From: CAZJHD01 sp964545855
GTDB taxonomy: Bacteria; Planctomycetota; UBA1135; JACQFD01
Reading direction: 5' to 3'
DNA length: 64,000 bases
Assembly: GCA_964545855.1 (NCBI GenBank)
Contig: CAZJHD010000002.1
Coordinates: 62,001-126,000 of the forward strand
The notes under the pieces were generated by a model. That model had not been told where the DNA came from. It was given only the letters and a program-made list of their open reading frames with translations, and did no database searches. A program made the translations under genes and the position numbers. Positions 34,988-44,462 of this stretch are shown in pieces; position 1 is the stretch's first letter; the number at the start of each line of letters is the position of its first letter.

Positions 34988-36577
34988 GTGACCTCGAGCC
35001 CCGACGGTTCCGCGGACGGTCCCGCGACGCGCATGGACCCCGTCCTCAGCCTCTTCGGCGAGGGCGACCGGTTCTTCGTGCGCACGATCCTCGAGTGCCT
35101 CGCGCGCGACCGGACGAACGCGCTCGCGCGCACCCGAGACCTCTACGTGCAGCATGTCGGCTCGGGACGCACGCTGTCGGACTTCGAGTTCGATCTGCTC
35201 TTCGGGGGCACCGTCGACGCGTTCATCGCGGTGCGCGACGAAGGGGGGACGCAGCCGTTCCTCGATCACTGCCGCGCCGTCGGCGATCAGCTGGCGCTCC
35301 GGCGCGTTCCCTTCGCGGAGTTCCTCGTCGCACTCTACTTCTTCGAGGACGCCTGCCTCGCCTGCGAGGGCGTCCCTCCCGACACGCGCGCCCACCGCGC
35401 CTTCGACCGTCTCTCGCACCAGCTGATCGGCGCCGTTGCGTCCGCCTTCGTCGCGCGGACCGCGGGAGAGGCCGCGGCGCTCCGCCAGTCGCTCGAGCGC
35501 GACGCGAGGCGCCTCGCACCCGGGTCGCGCTCCGTCTTCCACGGCCTCGTCGGGAAGTCCTCGCCCATGCGGCGCCTCTTCGCGCGCCTCGCGGCGGCGG
35601 CGCCGCGCAAGACGACGGTCCTCCTGGTCGGCGAGACGGGGACCGGCAAGGAGCTCTGCGCCCGCGCGATCCACGATCTCTCGGACCGCCGCCGGGGCCC
35701 CTTCGTGCCGGTGAACTGCGCCGCGATCCCGCGCGAGATCCTCGCGAGCGAGCTCTTCGGCCATCGCCGCGGCGCCTTCACGGGCGCCGTTGCCGACGCG
35801 CGCGGCCTCATCGCCGCCGCCGAGAAGGGCACGCTCTTCCTCGACGAGGTGACGGAGATGGACGGCGCCGCCCAGGTGGCGCTCCTGCGAGTCCTCGAGC
35901 AGCACGCGATCCGGCCCGTCGGCGCGACGGGCGAGCGGCCCGTCGACGTTCGCTTCGTGGCGGCGACCAATCGGGTCCCCGACGAGGCCGTGGCCGATGG
36001 GAAGCTGCGGCTCGACCTCTACCACCGGCTCGCGGCGACGACGATCGAGGTGCCGCCTCTCCGCGACCGGGCCGAGGACCTGCCCATCCTCATCGACCAC
36101 CTCTTCGCGCGCTGGGCCGCCGCCGAGAGCCTGCCGACTCCCGTCCTCGCGCCCGAAGCCCAGGAGGCGCTCCGCGTCTATTCGTGGCCCGGCAACGTTC
36201 GGGAGCTCGCGAACGCGCTCGAGTCGGCGGCGACCTTCTCGCGCGGACCCCTGATCGCACGGGCCGATCTCCCCGAGCGCATCCTTCGGACCCCCGGCGT
36301 CGCGCCGGCGGCCGGCGCCGCGGGAGCGGGCTCGGCGCCGGTCGCGCCGCCCGTGGCGGCCGCTCCGCCCGAGGCCGCACCGCTCCGAACCATCCACCAG
36401 TCGGAGCTGGAGCTCGTGCACCGCGCCCTCGACGAGCACGGCGGCAACAAGGCGGCCGCCGCGCGCGCCCTCGGCATCTCGCGCAAGCGCCTCTACGCGA
36501 AGCTGCGCGAGATCGAGGCGTCGGAGCCGGGATCGGCGGGACCGTCCTCCGACGGCGAGCGCGGCACCGCCGGCTGA
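34988..36577 (+). CDS. sigma-54-dependent activator with RsbR-like N-terminal sensor
   Basis: 529 residues from GTG 34988; ATG 35033 is an alternative. Residues about 20-185 are all-helical and resemble the non-haem globin RsbRD-type sensor (FFVRTILECLARDRTNALARTRDLYVQHV...VPFAEFLVALYFFEDACL). AAA+ follows: Walker A GETGTGKE at about 215-222, an intact GAFTGA at 262-267, and FLDEVTEMDG. A Pro/Ala linker leads to a Fis-type HTH (GGNKAAAARALGISRKRLYAKLR). It lacks a receiver, so control should come through the N-domain. Confidence 0.88.
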   Translation: MTSSPDGSADGPATRMDPVLSLFGEGDRFFVRTILECLARDRTNALARTRDLYVQHVGSGRTLSDFEFDLLFGGTVDAFIAVRDEGGTQPFLDHCRAVGDQLALRRVPFAEFLVALYFFEDACLACEGVPPDTRAHRAFDRLSHQLIGAVASAFVARTAGEAAALRQSLERDARRLAPGSRSVFHGLVGKSSPMRRLFARLAAAAPRKTTVLLVGETGTGKELCARAIHDLSDRRRGPFVPVNCAAIPREILASELFGHRRGAFTGAVADARGLIAAAEKGTLFLDEVTEMDGAAQVALLRVLEQHAIRPVGATGERPVDVRFVAATNRVPDEAVADGKLRLDLYHRLAATTIEVPPLRDRAEDLPILIDHLFARWAAAESLPTPVLAPEAQEALRVYSWPGNVRELANALESAATFSRGPLIARADLPERILRTPGVAPAAGAAGAGSAPVAPPVAAAPPEAAPLRTIHQSELELVHRALDEHGGNKAAAARALGISRKRLYAKLREIEASEPGSAGPSSDGERGTAG

Positions 36578-36602
36578 GCGACGGCGCGCGGGCGAGCGAT
36601 CC

Positions 36603-38111
36603 TCAGGGAGGATCCCAGCGCCACAGGCGCAGCGTCTGGTCCTTCCCCGCGAACTGCACGGGCCACTCGGCGACGGGAACGCAGCTCTCCCGCAGGTAGC
36701 GGCGGAGACGCGCCCGCGCCTCGCGAGGCCACTCCTCCAGGTCGGCCTCCAGCAGCAGGAACCAGGTCCTGCGCCCGAGCACCGTCACCGTCTCGAACTT
36801 CTCCGGCTCGAAACGACCGACGTAGAGCGCGCGCGTCGCGTCGCGGGGAACGAGGTTCTCCGGTCGCAGGTAGCACTCGACGATCGGCGCCTGCGTCGAC
36901 ACGACGAGGTCCGCGGGATGCGAGAGCTCCCACAGGCGCTGTGCTCCCTCGCGCCAATGGGCACGATGGCCGTGCTCGGGGCCGAAGTAGAGGAACGCGC
37001 CGCCGGAGAGGTCGGCGACGAGGGTCGCCGCGAGAACGAGCGCCGCCGCGCGCGACGGGCCCCCTGCCCCGATCCATCGAGCGACCTCGCGGCCCACGAG
37101 GAGACCGAGGAAGGGAAAGGCGGCGGCCGCGTACTGCGCGTTCGCGCGCGCCACGAAGGAGGCCGCGAAGGCGACGCCCAGGGTGCCGAAGGACAGCAGC
37201 GCGAGGAGCAGCGTCGAGACGTCGCGGCGACGCCACCCGATCAGGGCCGCGCAGGCGCCGGCGGCGAGCAGCGTCGGCCTGAAGTAGAACGCGGTGGTCG
37301 AGACGAAGAGCACCGGCGACGCGTCGGGCTTCACGCGGAAATGCACCCAGATGGCGCGCCCGAGCGGCGTCGCGGCGACGACGGCCGCGAGACCGATGGC
37401 CACCAGGGCGAGGAAGACGATCGTCCTCCTCGGAAGGGCCTGTCCCTCCCAGCGCCGCCCCAGGAGCGCGAAGACGGCGAGCGGCGGCGCGAGGGCGAGG
37501 GCCGTCGGGTGCGCGAAGGCGGCCGCGCCGAGCAGCAGTGCGCCGATGCCGAGCGCGCCGGTGCCTCCGGAGCGCAGGGCGCGACCGAGGAGCAGCCCCG
37601 CTGGGAGCGCGAGGGCCATCTCGAGCGCGTAGGAGCGCGCGTTCTGCGACCAGTAGAGGTGGAACGGCGCGATCGCGACGAGCAGCGCGCCCAGCACCGC
37701 GCCGCCGCGGCCGGCGGAGCGCGCGCCGAGGAGCGCCGTGAGCGCCACGCCGGCGACGCCGAAGAGCGCCGGGAGGAAGCGCGCGACGGTCTCGTCGAAG
37801 GCGATGCCGAGGCCGCGCACGAGCGCGAAGAACGCACCGTAGATCGCGAACGAGAGGCGGTGCTCCGGCAGGCGTCCCGGACGATCCGGAAGCAGCGTCG
37901 CGTTCGCGTCGGAGATCGTGAAGGCCTCGTCGCTCCAGTAGGACCATTCCCCGAGACGGTAGAACCGCAGCGCGGCCGCGAGGGCGATGACGCCGACCGT
38001 GGCCAGGGCGAACCACCACGCCCCGGAGCGCGCGCCGGCGCGTGCGTCCGGGCGCGCTTCGGAACGAAGACGAGCCGCTCCCGCCGGATCGGTCGCGCCG
38101 CCTGCCTTCAT
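36603..38111 (-). CDS. polytopic membrane glycosyltransferase, GT39/ArnT-like
   Basis: 502 residues with about 9-11 membrane helices. The first (WWFALATVGVIALAAALRF) is followed by LGEWSYWSDEAFTI; the acidic pair in the first extracytoplasmic loop (SDEA) is the catalytic type of motif seen in dolichyl-phosphate-mannose protein mannosyltransferases and ArnT. The C-terminal about 120 residues are extracytoplasmic. It should move a sugar from a lipid-linked donor onto a protein, lipid or polymer. It overlaps the LOG gene stop by 4 bp. Confidence 0.82.
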   Translation of the reverse strand: MKAGGATDPAGAARLRSEARPDARAGARSGAWWFALATVGVIALAAALRFYRLGEWSYWSDEAFTISDANATLLPDRPGRLPEHRLSFAIYGAFFALVRGLGIAFDETVARFLPALFGVAGVALTALLGARSAGRGGAVLGALLVAIAPFHLYWSQNARSYALEMALALPAGLLLGRALRSGGTGALGIGALLLGAAAFAHPTALALAPPLAVFALLGRRWEGQALPRRTIVFLALVAIGLAAVVAATPLGRAIWVHFRVKPDASPVLFVSTTAFYFRPTLLAAGACAALIGWRRRDVSTLLLALLSFGTLGVAFAASFVARANAQYAAAAFPFLGLLVGREVARWIGAGGPSRAAALVLAATLVADLSGGAFLYFGPEHGHRAHWREGAQRLWELSHPADLVVSTQAPIVECYLRPENLVPRDATRALYVGRFEPEKFETVTVLGRRTWFLLLEADLEEWPREARARLRRYLRESCVPVAEWPVQFAGKDQTLRLWRWDPP

Positions 38112-38998
38112 CGATCGGTGCTGCGGGCCGCGCGGCGCGCCGCGCCCACGGTCCGTCGCCGGCGCGATGCCCGGCGCGCGCGGGCCGTCTCGGCCCGGCG
38201 GGCCTGCACGATCTCGCTGTACTCGGCGCGCCATTCCTCGCCGAGGTACGTCCGGTTCTCGTGCGTGCGCTCGATGATGAAGACGGCTTCCTCGGGATCG
38301 TCCGTCAGGTAGAAGAGGTCCGGATCCCCCGGCGCGATCATCTTCTCGCGGACCATCGTGCTCCGGATCCACTTCAGGAGCGGGCCGAAGTAGTCCGTTC
38401 CCATGAGGACGATCGGGAAGTGCCGGATCTTCGCCGTCTGCACGAGGGTCAGGGCCTCGAAGAGCTCGTCCATCGTGCCGAACCCTCCTGGCAGCACGAC
38501 GTAGGCCATCGCGTACTTCACGAACATCACCTTCCGCGCGAAGAAGTAGTCGAAGGTGAGCGCGACGTTCTGATAGGGGTTCGGCTTCTGCTCGAAGGGG
38601 AGCTTGATGTTCAGGCCCACGGACTTGGCGCCGACCTTCACGGCGCCGCGGTTGGCGGCCTCCATGACGCCGCCGCCTCCGCCGGTGATCACCGCGAAGC
38701 CCCGTTGCCCGAGGAGTTCACCGACGCGCACGCCGAGCTGATAGGACGGGTCGCGGGGCCGCACGCGCGCGCTGCCGAACACGGAGACGGCCGGCCCGAG
38801 ATTGCGCAGCGTCTCGAAGCCCTCGACGAACTCCCCCAGGATCTTGAACACCATCCACGTGTCCGAGGCCTTGGGCTCGAGCTCCGCGAGGGCGTTCTGA
38901 TTGCGGGCCGTGAGGGGGCGCTGTCGATCGTTCACGAAGGGCTCCTGGATGCGGGCAGATTCCCAGACGGCCGGCGGCCGGCGCAGGGCTTTCTTCAT
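38108..38998 (-). CDS. LOG-family (TIGR00730-type) protein
   Basis: 296 residues, Rossmann-like. It shows GGGGGVMEAANRGA (106-119) and the signature PGGFGTMDE (170-178), as in cytokinin riboside 5'-monophosphate phosphoribohydrolases, often mis-annotated as lysine decarboxylases. In bacteria these enzymes remove the base from nucleoside monophosphates. The C-terminal Arg-rich tail (about 265-296) is longer than usual. ATG 38998; translationally coupled to the GT39-like gene downstream. Confidence 0.9.
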   Translation of the reverse strand: MKKALRRPPAVWESARIQEPFVNDRQRPLTARNQNALAELEPKASDTWMVFKILGEFVEGFETLRNLGPAVSVFGSARVRPRDPSYQLGVRVGELLGQRGFAVITGGGGGVMEAANRGAVKVGAKSVGLNIKLPFEQKPNPYQNVALTFDYFFARKVMFVKYAMAYVVLPGGFGTMDELFEALTLVQTAKIRHFPIVLMGTDYFGPLLKWIRSTMVREKMIAPGDPDLFYLTDDPEEAVFIIERTHENRTYLGEEWRAEYSEIVQARRAETARARRASRRRRTVGAARRAARSTDR

Positions 38999-39054
38999 CG
39001 GTCCGCGACGGCCGTCGAGTGGATGCCGGGCCCTCCCGGCCGAGGCGCAGGCTC

Positions 39055-40056
39055 CTATCCCGGCGGCGGGACGATCTCCAGCTCCGCCGTCGCGCCCGCG
39101 GCGACCGTCGTCTTGCCGACGAGCTGGACCGCGTCCTCGGCATCGCTCCCGTGCACCTCGCAGGGACCCGCGGGAATCGGATCGAAGATCCAGACCGCTC
39201 CCTCGCGGCGGGTCGGCTCCAGGACGTCGACGCGCGCCGGGACCTCCAGGGCGCCGGGCACGTCCGGAACGGACGGGACGCTCGCGCGCACGGCGGCGAC
39301 CGTTCCCCGGGCGCGCACGCGCAGCGCTCCCGCCGGTCGCGGCCGGACGGCGAGGCTCACCAGCACGCCATCGGCCAGCTCCGCCTCCACGATCCCGCTT
39401 GAGAAGCGCTCGTTCCCGAAGGCGAGCCGCGCGCGCCCGGCGGCGAGGTCCTCGAGGCGGGCCGTCCCCCGCGCGTCGAGGACGACGGGGTGCCACACGC
39501 GCTCGCCGCTCGTGCGCTCGACCCAGACCGTTCCCTCCAATCCCTCGACTCCCGGCAATGCATCGCCGCGCACTTCCACCTGCACCGCGACGGCGCGCGC
39601 GAAGCGCAGCACCAGCACCTCCTTCGGCGCCTCCGTCACCTGTACGGGCGTCGGCGACAACCAGCCTTTCGCGAGCGCGCCGACGGAGAGCGGGAGGAGA
39701 CCTTCGATCCGGTAGACGTCGCCCTCCCGCGTCTGGCTCGGCGCGGGATCCCCCATCGCGAGGACGAGCGCGCCGTCGACGGGCCGACCGGACTCGTCGA
39801 CGAGGCGCACTTGGAACGACGCGCGCGTGCGCGTGCTCGGATCGCGCCGCCCGGCCGGGTCGGCGACGCCGGCCGGGCCGCCGGGCGACGTCGAGACGGT
39901 CGCCGGTCCAGGGATTCCAGGCGCCGGGACGCCACCGGGCGCATGGACGGGATCGCCTCCTTCGCCGCCGCTCCCCTCCCGTTCGGCGAGGAGCCAGGCT
40001 CCGACGGCGATGGCGGCGAGGCTCGCCACGGCGATCCAGGCGGTCGAGGGTCTCAT
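39055..40056 (-). CDS. membrane-anchored protein with carboxypeptidase-regulatory-like domain
   Basis: 333 residues from ATG 40056 with an N-terminal anchor (STAWIAVASLAAIAVGAWLLA, about 4-24), a Gly/Pro-rich linker and beta-rich domains beginning with VRLVDESGRPVDGALVLAMG, the same type of repeat as in the 22437-23492 protein. It ends in TTVAAGATAELEIVPPPG. Envelope location likely, function unknown. Its upstream side is occupied by the 164-bp tandem repeat. Confidence 0.72.
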   Translation of the reverse strand: MRPSTAWIAVASLAAIAVGAWLLAEREGSGGEGGDPVHAPGGVPAPGIPGPATVSTSPGGPAGVADPAGRRDPSTRTRASFQVRLVDESGRPVDGALVLAMGDPAPSQTREGDVYRIEGLLPLSVGALAKGWLSPTPVQVTEAPKEVLVLRFARAVAVQVEVRGDALPGVEGLEGTVWVERTSGERVWHPVVLDARGTARLEDLAAGRARLAFGNERFSSGIVEAELADGVLVSLAVRPRPAGALRVRARGTVAAVRASVPSVPDVPGALEVPARVDVLEPTRREGAVWIFDPIPAGPCEVHGSDAEDAVQLVGKTTVAAGATAELEIVPPPG

Positions 40057-40100
40057 GGCTCCAGATTGCGCTCTCGCCGCGACCGAGTCCAAGGACGTGC

Positions 40101-40541
40101 GGCGAGGAGGGACGCCGCAGGCAACCTCGGGAGATGTTTCCGAGGAGGCCCGACGCGGCCGGAGCGGATGCAGCGGGTTCGGCGCGACGTGGAGATCCCG
40201 TGGGGCGGCCTCCGGGAGGACGCGCCCGGGATCGGACCGAGCGCCGGACTCGATGCGCCGCGCCGGCGAGGAGGGACGCCGCAGGCAACCTCGGGAGATG
40301 TTTCCGAGGAGGCCCGACGCGGCCGGAGCGGATGCAGCGGGTTCGGCGCGACGTGGAGATCCCGTGGGGCGGCCTCCGGGAGGACGCGCCCGGGATCGGA
40401 CCGAGCGCCGGACTCGATGCGCCGCGCCGGCGAGGAGGGACGCCGCAGGCAACCTCGGGAGATGTTTCCGAGGAGGCCCGACGCGGCCGGAGCGGATGCA
40501 GCGGGTTCGGCGCGACGTGGAGATCCCGTGGGGCGGCCTCC
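40101..40541. repeat. exact 164-bp tandem repeat, 2.7 copies
   Basis: Copies run 40101-40264, 40265-40428 and 40429-40541 (113 bp, partial). Read base by base, the copies are identical. Each starts GGCGAGGAGGGACGCC and contains the relatively AT-rich GAGATGTTTCC. The period is not a multiple of three, and no gene fits inside. The third copy stops 15 bp before the ATG of the M14 peptidase gene, and the first begins 44 bp upstream of the divergent gene's ATG. It therefore fills the divergent intergenic region, presumably duplicating promoter or leader DNA. Confidence 0.95.
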
Positions 40542-40556
40542 TAGAATCGCCCCCCC

Positions 40557-43244
40557 ATGCTGCCCTCCGCGATCTCGGGGTGCATCCTCGCCGCAGGATG
40601 CCTTCTCGCCACGACGGCTTCCGCCTTCGCCCAGGGAGCGACGCCCGAGCCCGCGCGCGACACGTCGACGGCGTCGGACGCCTTCGATCTCCTTCCGGGC
40701 GGCACCTACGACCCCGCGTTCCGGACTCCGGCGCAGCTCCTCGGCTACCGCCTCGGGACCCGGTTCACGGAGCACGATCGCCTCGTGGATGCCGTCCGCG
40801 CCTACGGTCAGAACGAGCGGGCCGTCCTGGAGAAGTACGGAGAGACGGAGCAGCGGCGGCCCCTGCATCTGGTGTACGTCTCCTCTCCCGAGAACCTGAA
40901 GAACCTCGCGCAGGTGCGGAGCGACCTCGCGACGCTCGTCGCCGCTCGGACGGCGCCGGCCGACGCGATCCGGGCGATCCTCGACCGCCTCCCCGTGATC
41001 GTGTGGCTCTCCTTCAACGTCCACGGCAACGAGCCCTCGTCCAGCGAAGCGGCCCTCGCGACTCTCTACCAGCTCGTGGCCGGCACCGACGCGCGGACGG
41101 AAGCGATCCGGAAGAGCGCCATCGTCGTGATCGACCCCTGCGTGAATCCCGACGGCCGCGACCGCTACGTCCACTGGTTCAACGGCATCGTCGGTCAGCA
41201 GCCCGACGCGAACCCGGCGGCCTGGGAGCACGTCGAGCCGTGGCCCGGCGGCCGCGTCAATCACTACTACTTCGATCTGAATCGCGACTGGGCCTTCCTC
41301 ACCCAGGTCGAGACGCGCTCGCGGATCCCCTTCTATCTCCGGACGCCGCCGCAGGTGCACGTCGACTTCCACGAGATGGGAGCGTCCTCCTCGTACTTCT
41401 TCTTCCCGCCCGTCTACCCGGTCAACGCGAACCTGCCCGCGGACGTCGTCGACTGGAGCACGCAGTTCGGGCGCGCGAACGCCGCGGCCTTCGACCGCTT
41501 CGGCTGGACCTACTACACGCGCGAGAACTTCGACCTCTTCTATCCGGGGTACGGAGACTCCTGGCCCACCTTCCAGGGCGCGATCGGCATGACCTACGAG
41601 CAGGCGGGCCACTCGTCTGCGGGCCTCGCCCTGCGGCGCGACGACGAGACGCTGCTCACGCTGCGGGACCGCATCTGGCACCACTTCATCGCGGCCTTCG
41701 CCACCTGCGAGACGTCCGCGGCCCAGCGGTCGGCGCTCGTTCGACGCTTCTGGGACTGGCATCGCACGGCGATCGAGGAGGGCGAGCGCGGCCCCGTGAT
41801 CGAGTACGTGATTCCCGAGGGGAGCGATCCGCTCCGATCCGCGTCCCTCGCGAGCCTCCTCGCGTCGCAGGGCATCCAGGTGGATCGGGCGGGCACCGAT
41901 TTCGTCGCGGGACCCCTCCGGAGCTTCGACGGCAAGGACGTGGCGAAGGAGGCCTTCGCGGCCGGCACCTACCTCGTTCCGCTGGCGCAGCCGCGGAAGC
42001 GTCTCGCCAACGCCCTGCTGGAGCCCGCTCCGCAGCTCCGCGATCTCTACTTCTACGACGTGACGGCCTGGAGCCTTCCGCGGGCCTTCGGGCTCGAGGC
42101 GTTCCAGAGCCTGGCGCGAATCGACGTCGCGCGCGCCCCCTACGACGGGAGCTTCCCGAGGAGCCGGGGGATCGTGGGCGATCCGAAGAATGCCTACGCG
42201 CTCCTCGTCGACTGGCGCCAGGGGAACGCACCGCGTCTCGCCGCGCGCCTCCTGGAGGAAGGAACGCGGCTCTCGATCGGCACGAAGGAGACGCGCCTCG
42301 GCGGGACGGTCTGGGAACGCGGCACGCTCGTCATCCCCGTGGCCGGGAACGGCGCCGACCTCCTGGACCGCGTGCGCGCCGCCGCCGAGGAGACGGGCGT
42401 GACCGTGACGGCCGTGCCCTCGGGCCTCGCCGACGAGGGCGCCGATCTCGGGAGCGACAGCGTGCTCGCGCTGAAGCGTCGGCGCGTGGCGGTGGTCGCC
42501 GGTCCCGACGTCGACGCCACGTCCTTCGGCGCCGTTCGATTCCTGCTGGAGCGGAGCCACCGGATCCCCTTCACGATCGTTCCGCTCGAACGGCTCGGCT
42601 CGGTGCGTCTCTCCGATTTCGGAGCCATCGTCTTCCCCGACGGATACGGCTACGACCGCGCCGTTCCCAAGGCGACCGTCGATCGCCTCCGCGACTGGAT
42701 GACGGCCGGCGGGCTCTTCGTCGGCCTCGGACGCGGCGGCCTGTGGGCCACGGCGGAGAGGAGCGGGCTCACGCGCATCCGGATCGCGAAGACGCCGGAG
42801 CCCGAGGCCGGAGCGGACACCGCCCGCGGCGCCGCGCAGGAGGCGGGCGCACGCCGCTACGTGCCCGCCGATCAGCGCGAGGCCGAGATGCGCCGCCGCG
42901 GGAATCCGGGGGCGATCCTCCGCCTCGAGGTGGAACCCGATTCCTCCGTCGCCTTCGGCTGCGGCGACGGCCCCCTCTCGGTCCTCGCCAACGGAGAGCA
43001 GGCCTTCGATCCCGATCCGACGACGGGACAGCCGGCGTTCCTCTACACCGAGGACCCCAGGGCGGCCGGCTTCGTCGGAGCCGAGGCGACGCGCCGCCTC
43101 GCGGGCCGCGCCTTCGCGATGTCGTCCCGGGTGGGGCGTGGGAGGGCCGTCCTATTCTCCGAGGACCCGAATTTCCGATTGGTGTGGCAGGGTCTCACGA
43201 AAGCCTTCCTGAACGCCCTGCTCCTCCCGCCGATTCGTGACTGA
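40557..43244 (+). CDS. secreted M14-family zinc carboxypeptidase
   Basis: 895 residues with a signal peptide (ILAAGCLLATTASAFAQG). The zinc ligands are H156 and E159 in NVHGNEPSSSE and H272 in DFHEMG. NPDGRDRY and YFDLNRDW follow family patterns, and the catalytic Glu is probably in YEQAGH. A C-terminal half of about 450 residues includes a glutaminase-like Rossmann segment (VAVVAGPDVD...GGLFVGLGRGG). It should trim peptides outside the cytoplasm. No Shine-Dalgarno is visible before ATG 40557, and the 164-bp repeat ends just upstream. It leads an operon of four overlapping genes. Confidence 0.9.
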   Translation: MLPSAISGCILAAGCLLATTASAFAQGATPEPARDTSTASDAFDLLPGGTYDPAFRTPAQLLGYRLGTRFTEHDRLVDAVRAYGQNERAVLEKYGETEQRRPLHLVYVSSPENLKNLAQVRSDLATLVAARTAPADAIRAILDRLPVIVWLSFNVHGNEPSSSEAALATLYQLVAGTDARTEAIRKSAIVVIDPCVNPDGRDRYVHWFNGIVGQQPDANPAAWEHVEPWPGGRVNHYYFDLNRDWAFLTQVETRSRIPFYLRTPPQVHVDFHEMGASSSYFFFPPVYPVNANLPADVVDWSTQFGRANAAAFDRFGWTYYTRENFDLFYPGYGDSWPTFQGAIGMTYEQAGHSSAGLALRRDDETLLTLRDRIWHHFIAAFATCETSAAQRSALVRRFWDWHRTAIEEGERGPVIEYVIPEGSDPLRSASLASLLASQGIQVDRAGTDFVAGPLRSFDGKDVAKEAFAAGTYLVPLAQPRKRLANALLEPAPQLRDLYFYDVTAWSLPRAFGLEAFQSLARIDVARAPYDGSFPRSRGIVGDPKNAYALLVDWRQGNAPRLAARLLEEGTRLSIGTKETRLGGTVWERGTLVIPVAGNGADLLDRVRAAAEETGVTVTAVPSGLADEGADLGSDSVLALKRRRVAVVAGPDVDATSFGAVRFLLERSHRIPFTIVPLERLGSVRLSDFGAIVFPDGYGYDRAVPKATVDRLRDWMTAGGLFVGLGRGGLWATAERSGLTRIRIAKTPEPEAGADTARGAAQEAGARRYVPADQREAEMRRRGNPGAILRLEVEPDSSVAFGCGDGPLSVLANGEQAFDPDPTTGQPAFLYTEDPRAAGFVGAEATRRLAGRAFAMSSRVGRGRAVLFSEDPNFRLVWQGLTKAFLNALLLPPIRD

Positions 43245-44043
43245 CGCCACCACCGTGACGCTGCAGGAGAAGCCCGTCGCCTTCGCGGCCGCGAAGGAGC
43301 GGTGCTGGAGGATCTTCCGCCGCCACTACCCGGACTACGTGGGGCCCGACCAGCGCTACCGGGCCGCCATCGACCGCGTGCTCCACAGCGGAGCTCCCGT
43401 GCTGGATGCCGGCTGCGGCCGAGGCATGGAGTACGCACGGCTCCTCGCGCCGCGCGCGAAGGGGGCGATCGCCTTCGACTACGGGCGCGAGCGCACGCAG
43501 CTCGAGCGCGGCGAGTCGGTGATCCCCGTCGTCGGCGACCTGGCGCACCTCGCGCTCGCCGATCGCAGCGTCGGCACGATCGTCACGCGCAGCGTCCTGG
43601 AGCACCTGGAGAAGCCCGAGGAGGTCTTCGCCGAGTTCGCGCGCGTCCTCGTTCCGGGCGGAACGATCGTCGCGATGGCGCCGAACTTCTGGGACTACGC
43701 GTCCCAGGTCTCGCGATGGACTCCCCACGCGTTCCACACGTGGCTCGTGCCGCGCGTCGTCGGCAACGAGGAAGAGGACGTCTTCCCCACGTTCTATCGC
43801 GCGAACACGCGGCCCCGGCTGCGGGAGCTGGCTTCGCGCTCCGGCCTCGAGGTCGTGAGCCTCGAGACGTTCTGCCAGTACCCCGTCTATCTGATGTTCT
43901 CGTCGATCCTCTTCCGCATCGCCGTCTCCTACGAGAAGTGGATCTCGCGGCACGAGTCCCTCGCGGGACTCCGCGGATGGATCCTCGTCGTGATGCGGAA
44001 ACCCGGAGGCGCGGAGACGAAGCGTTCCGCGATCACGCCATGA
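43237..44043 (+). CDS. class I SAM-dependent methyltransferase
   Basis: 268 residues from GTG 43237, 8 bp inside the M14 gene. Motif I is VLDAGCGRGMEY (about 52-63); the later LVPGGTIVAMAPNFWDYAS matches the methyltransferase-11/23 type. The C-terminal part has a hydrophobic stretch (YLMFSSILFRIAVSY), so the enzyme may sit at the membrane and act on a lipid-linked or polysaccharide substrate. The position beside PEGA and GmhB genes suggests envelope work. Substrate unknown. Confidence 0.88.
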   Translation: MTDATTVTLQEKPVAFAAAKERCWRIFRRHYPDYVGPDQRYRAAIDRVLHSGAPVLDAGCGRGMEYARLLAPRAKGAIAFDYGRERTQLERGESVIPVVGDLAHLALADRSVGTIVTRSVLEHLEKPEEVFAEFARVLVPGGTIVAMAPNFWDYASQVSRWTPHAFHTWLVPRVVGNEEEDVFPTFYRANTRPRLRELASRSGLEVVSLETFCQYPVYLMFSSILFRIAVSYEKWISRHESLAGLRGWILVVMRKPGGAETKRSAITP

Positions 44044-44462
44044 ATCGAAGAGCCGTCACGATCGCGATCCTCTGCGCGCCCCTCCTCGGCGGCTGCCTGG
44101 CCTTCCGGGGGAGCAAGAAGGTCTTCGTCTTCACGGAGCCGGAGGGTGCGACCGTCACGATCGACGGCCGCGACACGGGGCTCACGACGCCGGCCGTGAT
44201 CGAGCCCGGGAGCGCGTCGGTCACCGTCGAGAAGGAGGGCTTCGCGCCGCAGACGCGCGTCACCTCGGGGGCGACGCATTTCCGTATCCCGCGCTACTAC
44301 GACGGCGGCGTGTCCGACTTCTCGATCGCGTTCCCGCTCTTCTGGACCTTCGACGACCTGATCTTCCCGTTCCAGTTCACGAGCCACGAGCATCCGCGCC
44401 GGCTGTACTTCCGTCTCGAGCCGGTGTCCGCGCTCGACTCGGAGCCGGAAGCGAACCCGTGA
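44040..44462 (+). CDS. PEGA-domain lipoprotein
   Basis: 140 residues with a lipoprotein signal (AVTIAILCAPLLGGC; lipobox LGGC) and a PEGA motif (VFVFTEPEGATVTIDGRDTGLTTPAVIEPGSASVTVEKEGFAPQT). PEGA domains are surface beta-modules. Its ATG overlaps the methyltransferase TGA. Role unknown. Confidence 0.88.
   Translation: MNRRAVTIAILCAPLLGGCLAFRGSKKVFVFTEPEGATVTIDGRDTGLTTPAVIEPGSASVTVEKEGFAPQTRVTSGATHFRIPRYYDGGVSDFSIAFPLFWTFDDLIFPFQFTSHEHPRRLYFRLEPVSALDSEPEANP

Noticed and set aside
38108..38998. Lysine decarboxylase
   Set aside because: The PGGxGTxxE motif defines the LOG phosphoribohydrolase family; the decarboxylase name is a known historical mis-annotation.
40101..40541. CRISPR-like array
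   Set aside because: Units are contiguous 164-bp copies with no spacers, no short palindromic direct repeat and no cas gene nearby.
39827..43240. A 1137-codon open frame through the tandem repeat and the M14 gene, in a different frame
   Set aside because: It is Arg/Ala/Gly-rich with no domain, and it overlaps the clearly real peptidase gene. Very high GC leaves few stop codons, so long shadow frames are common here.
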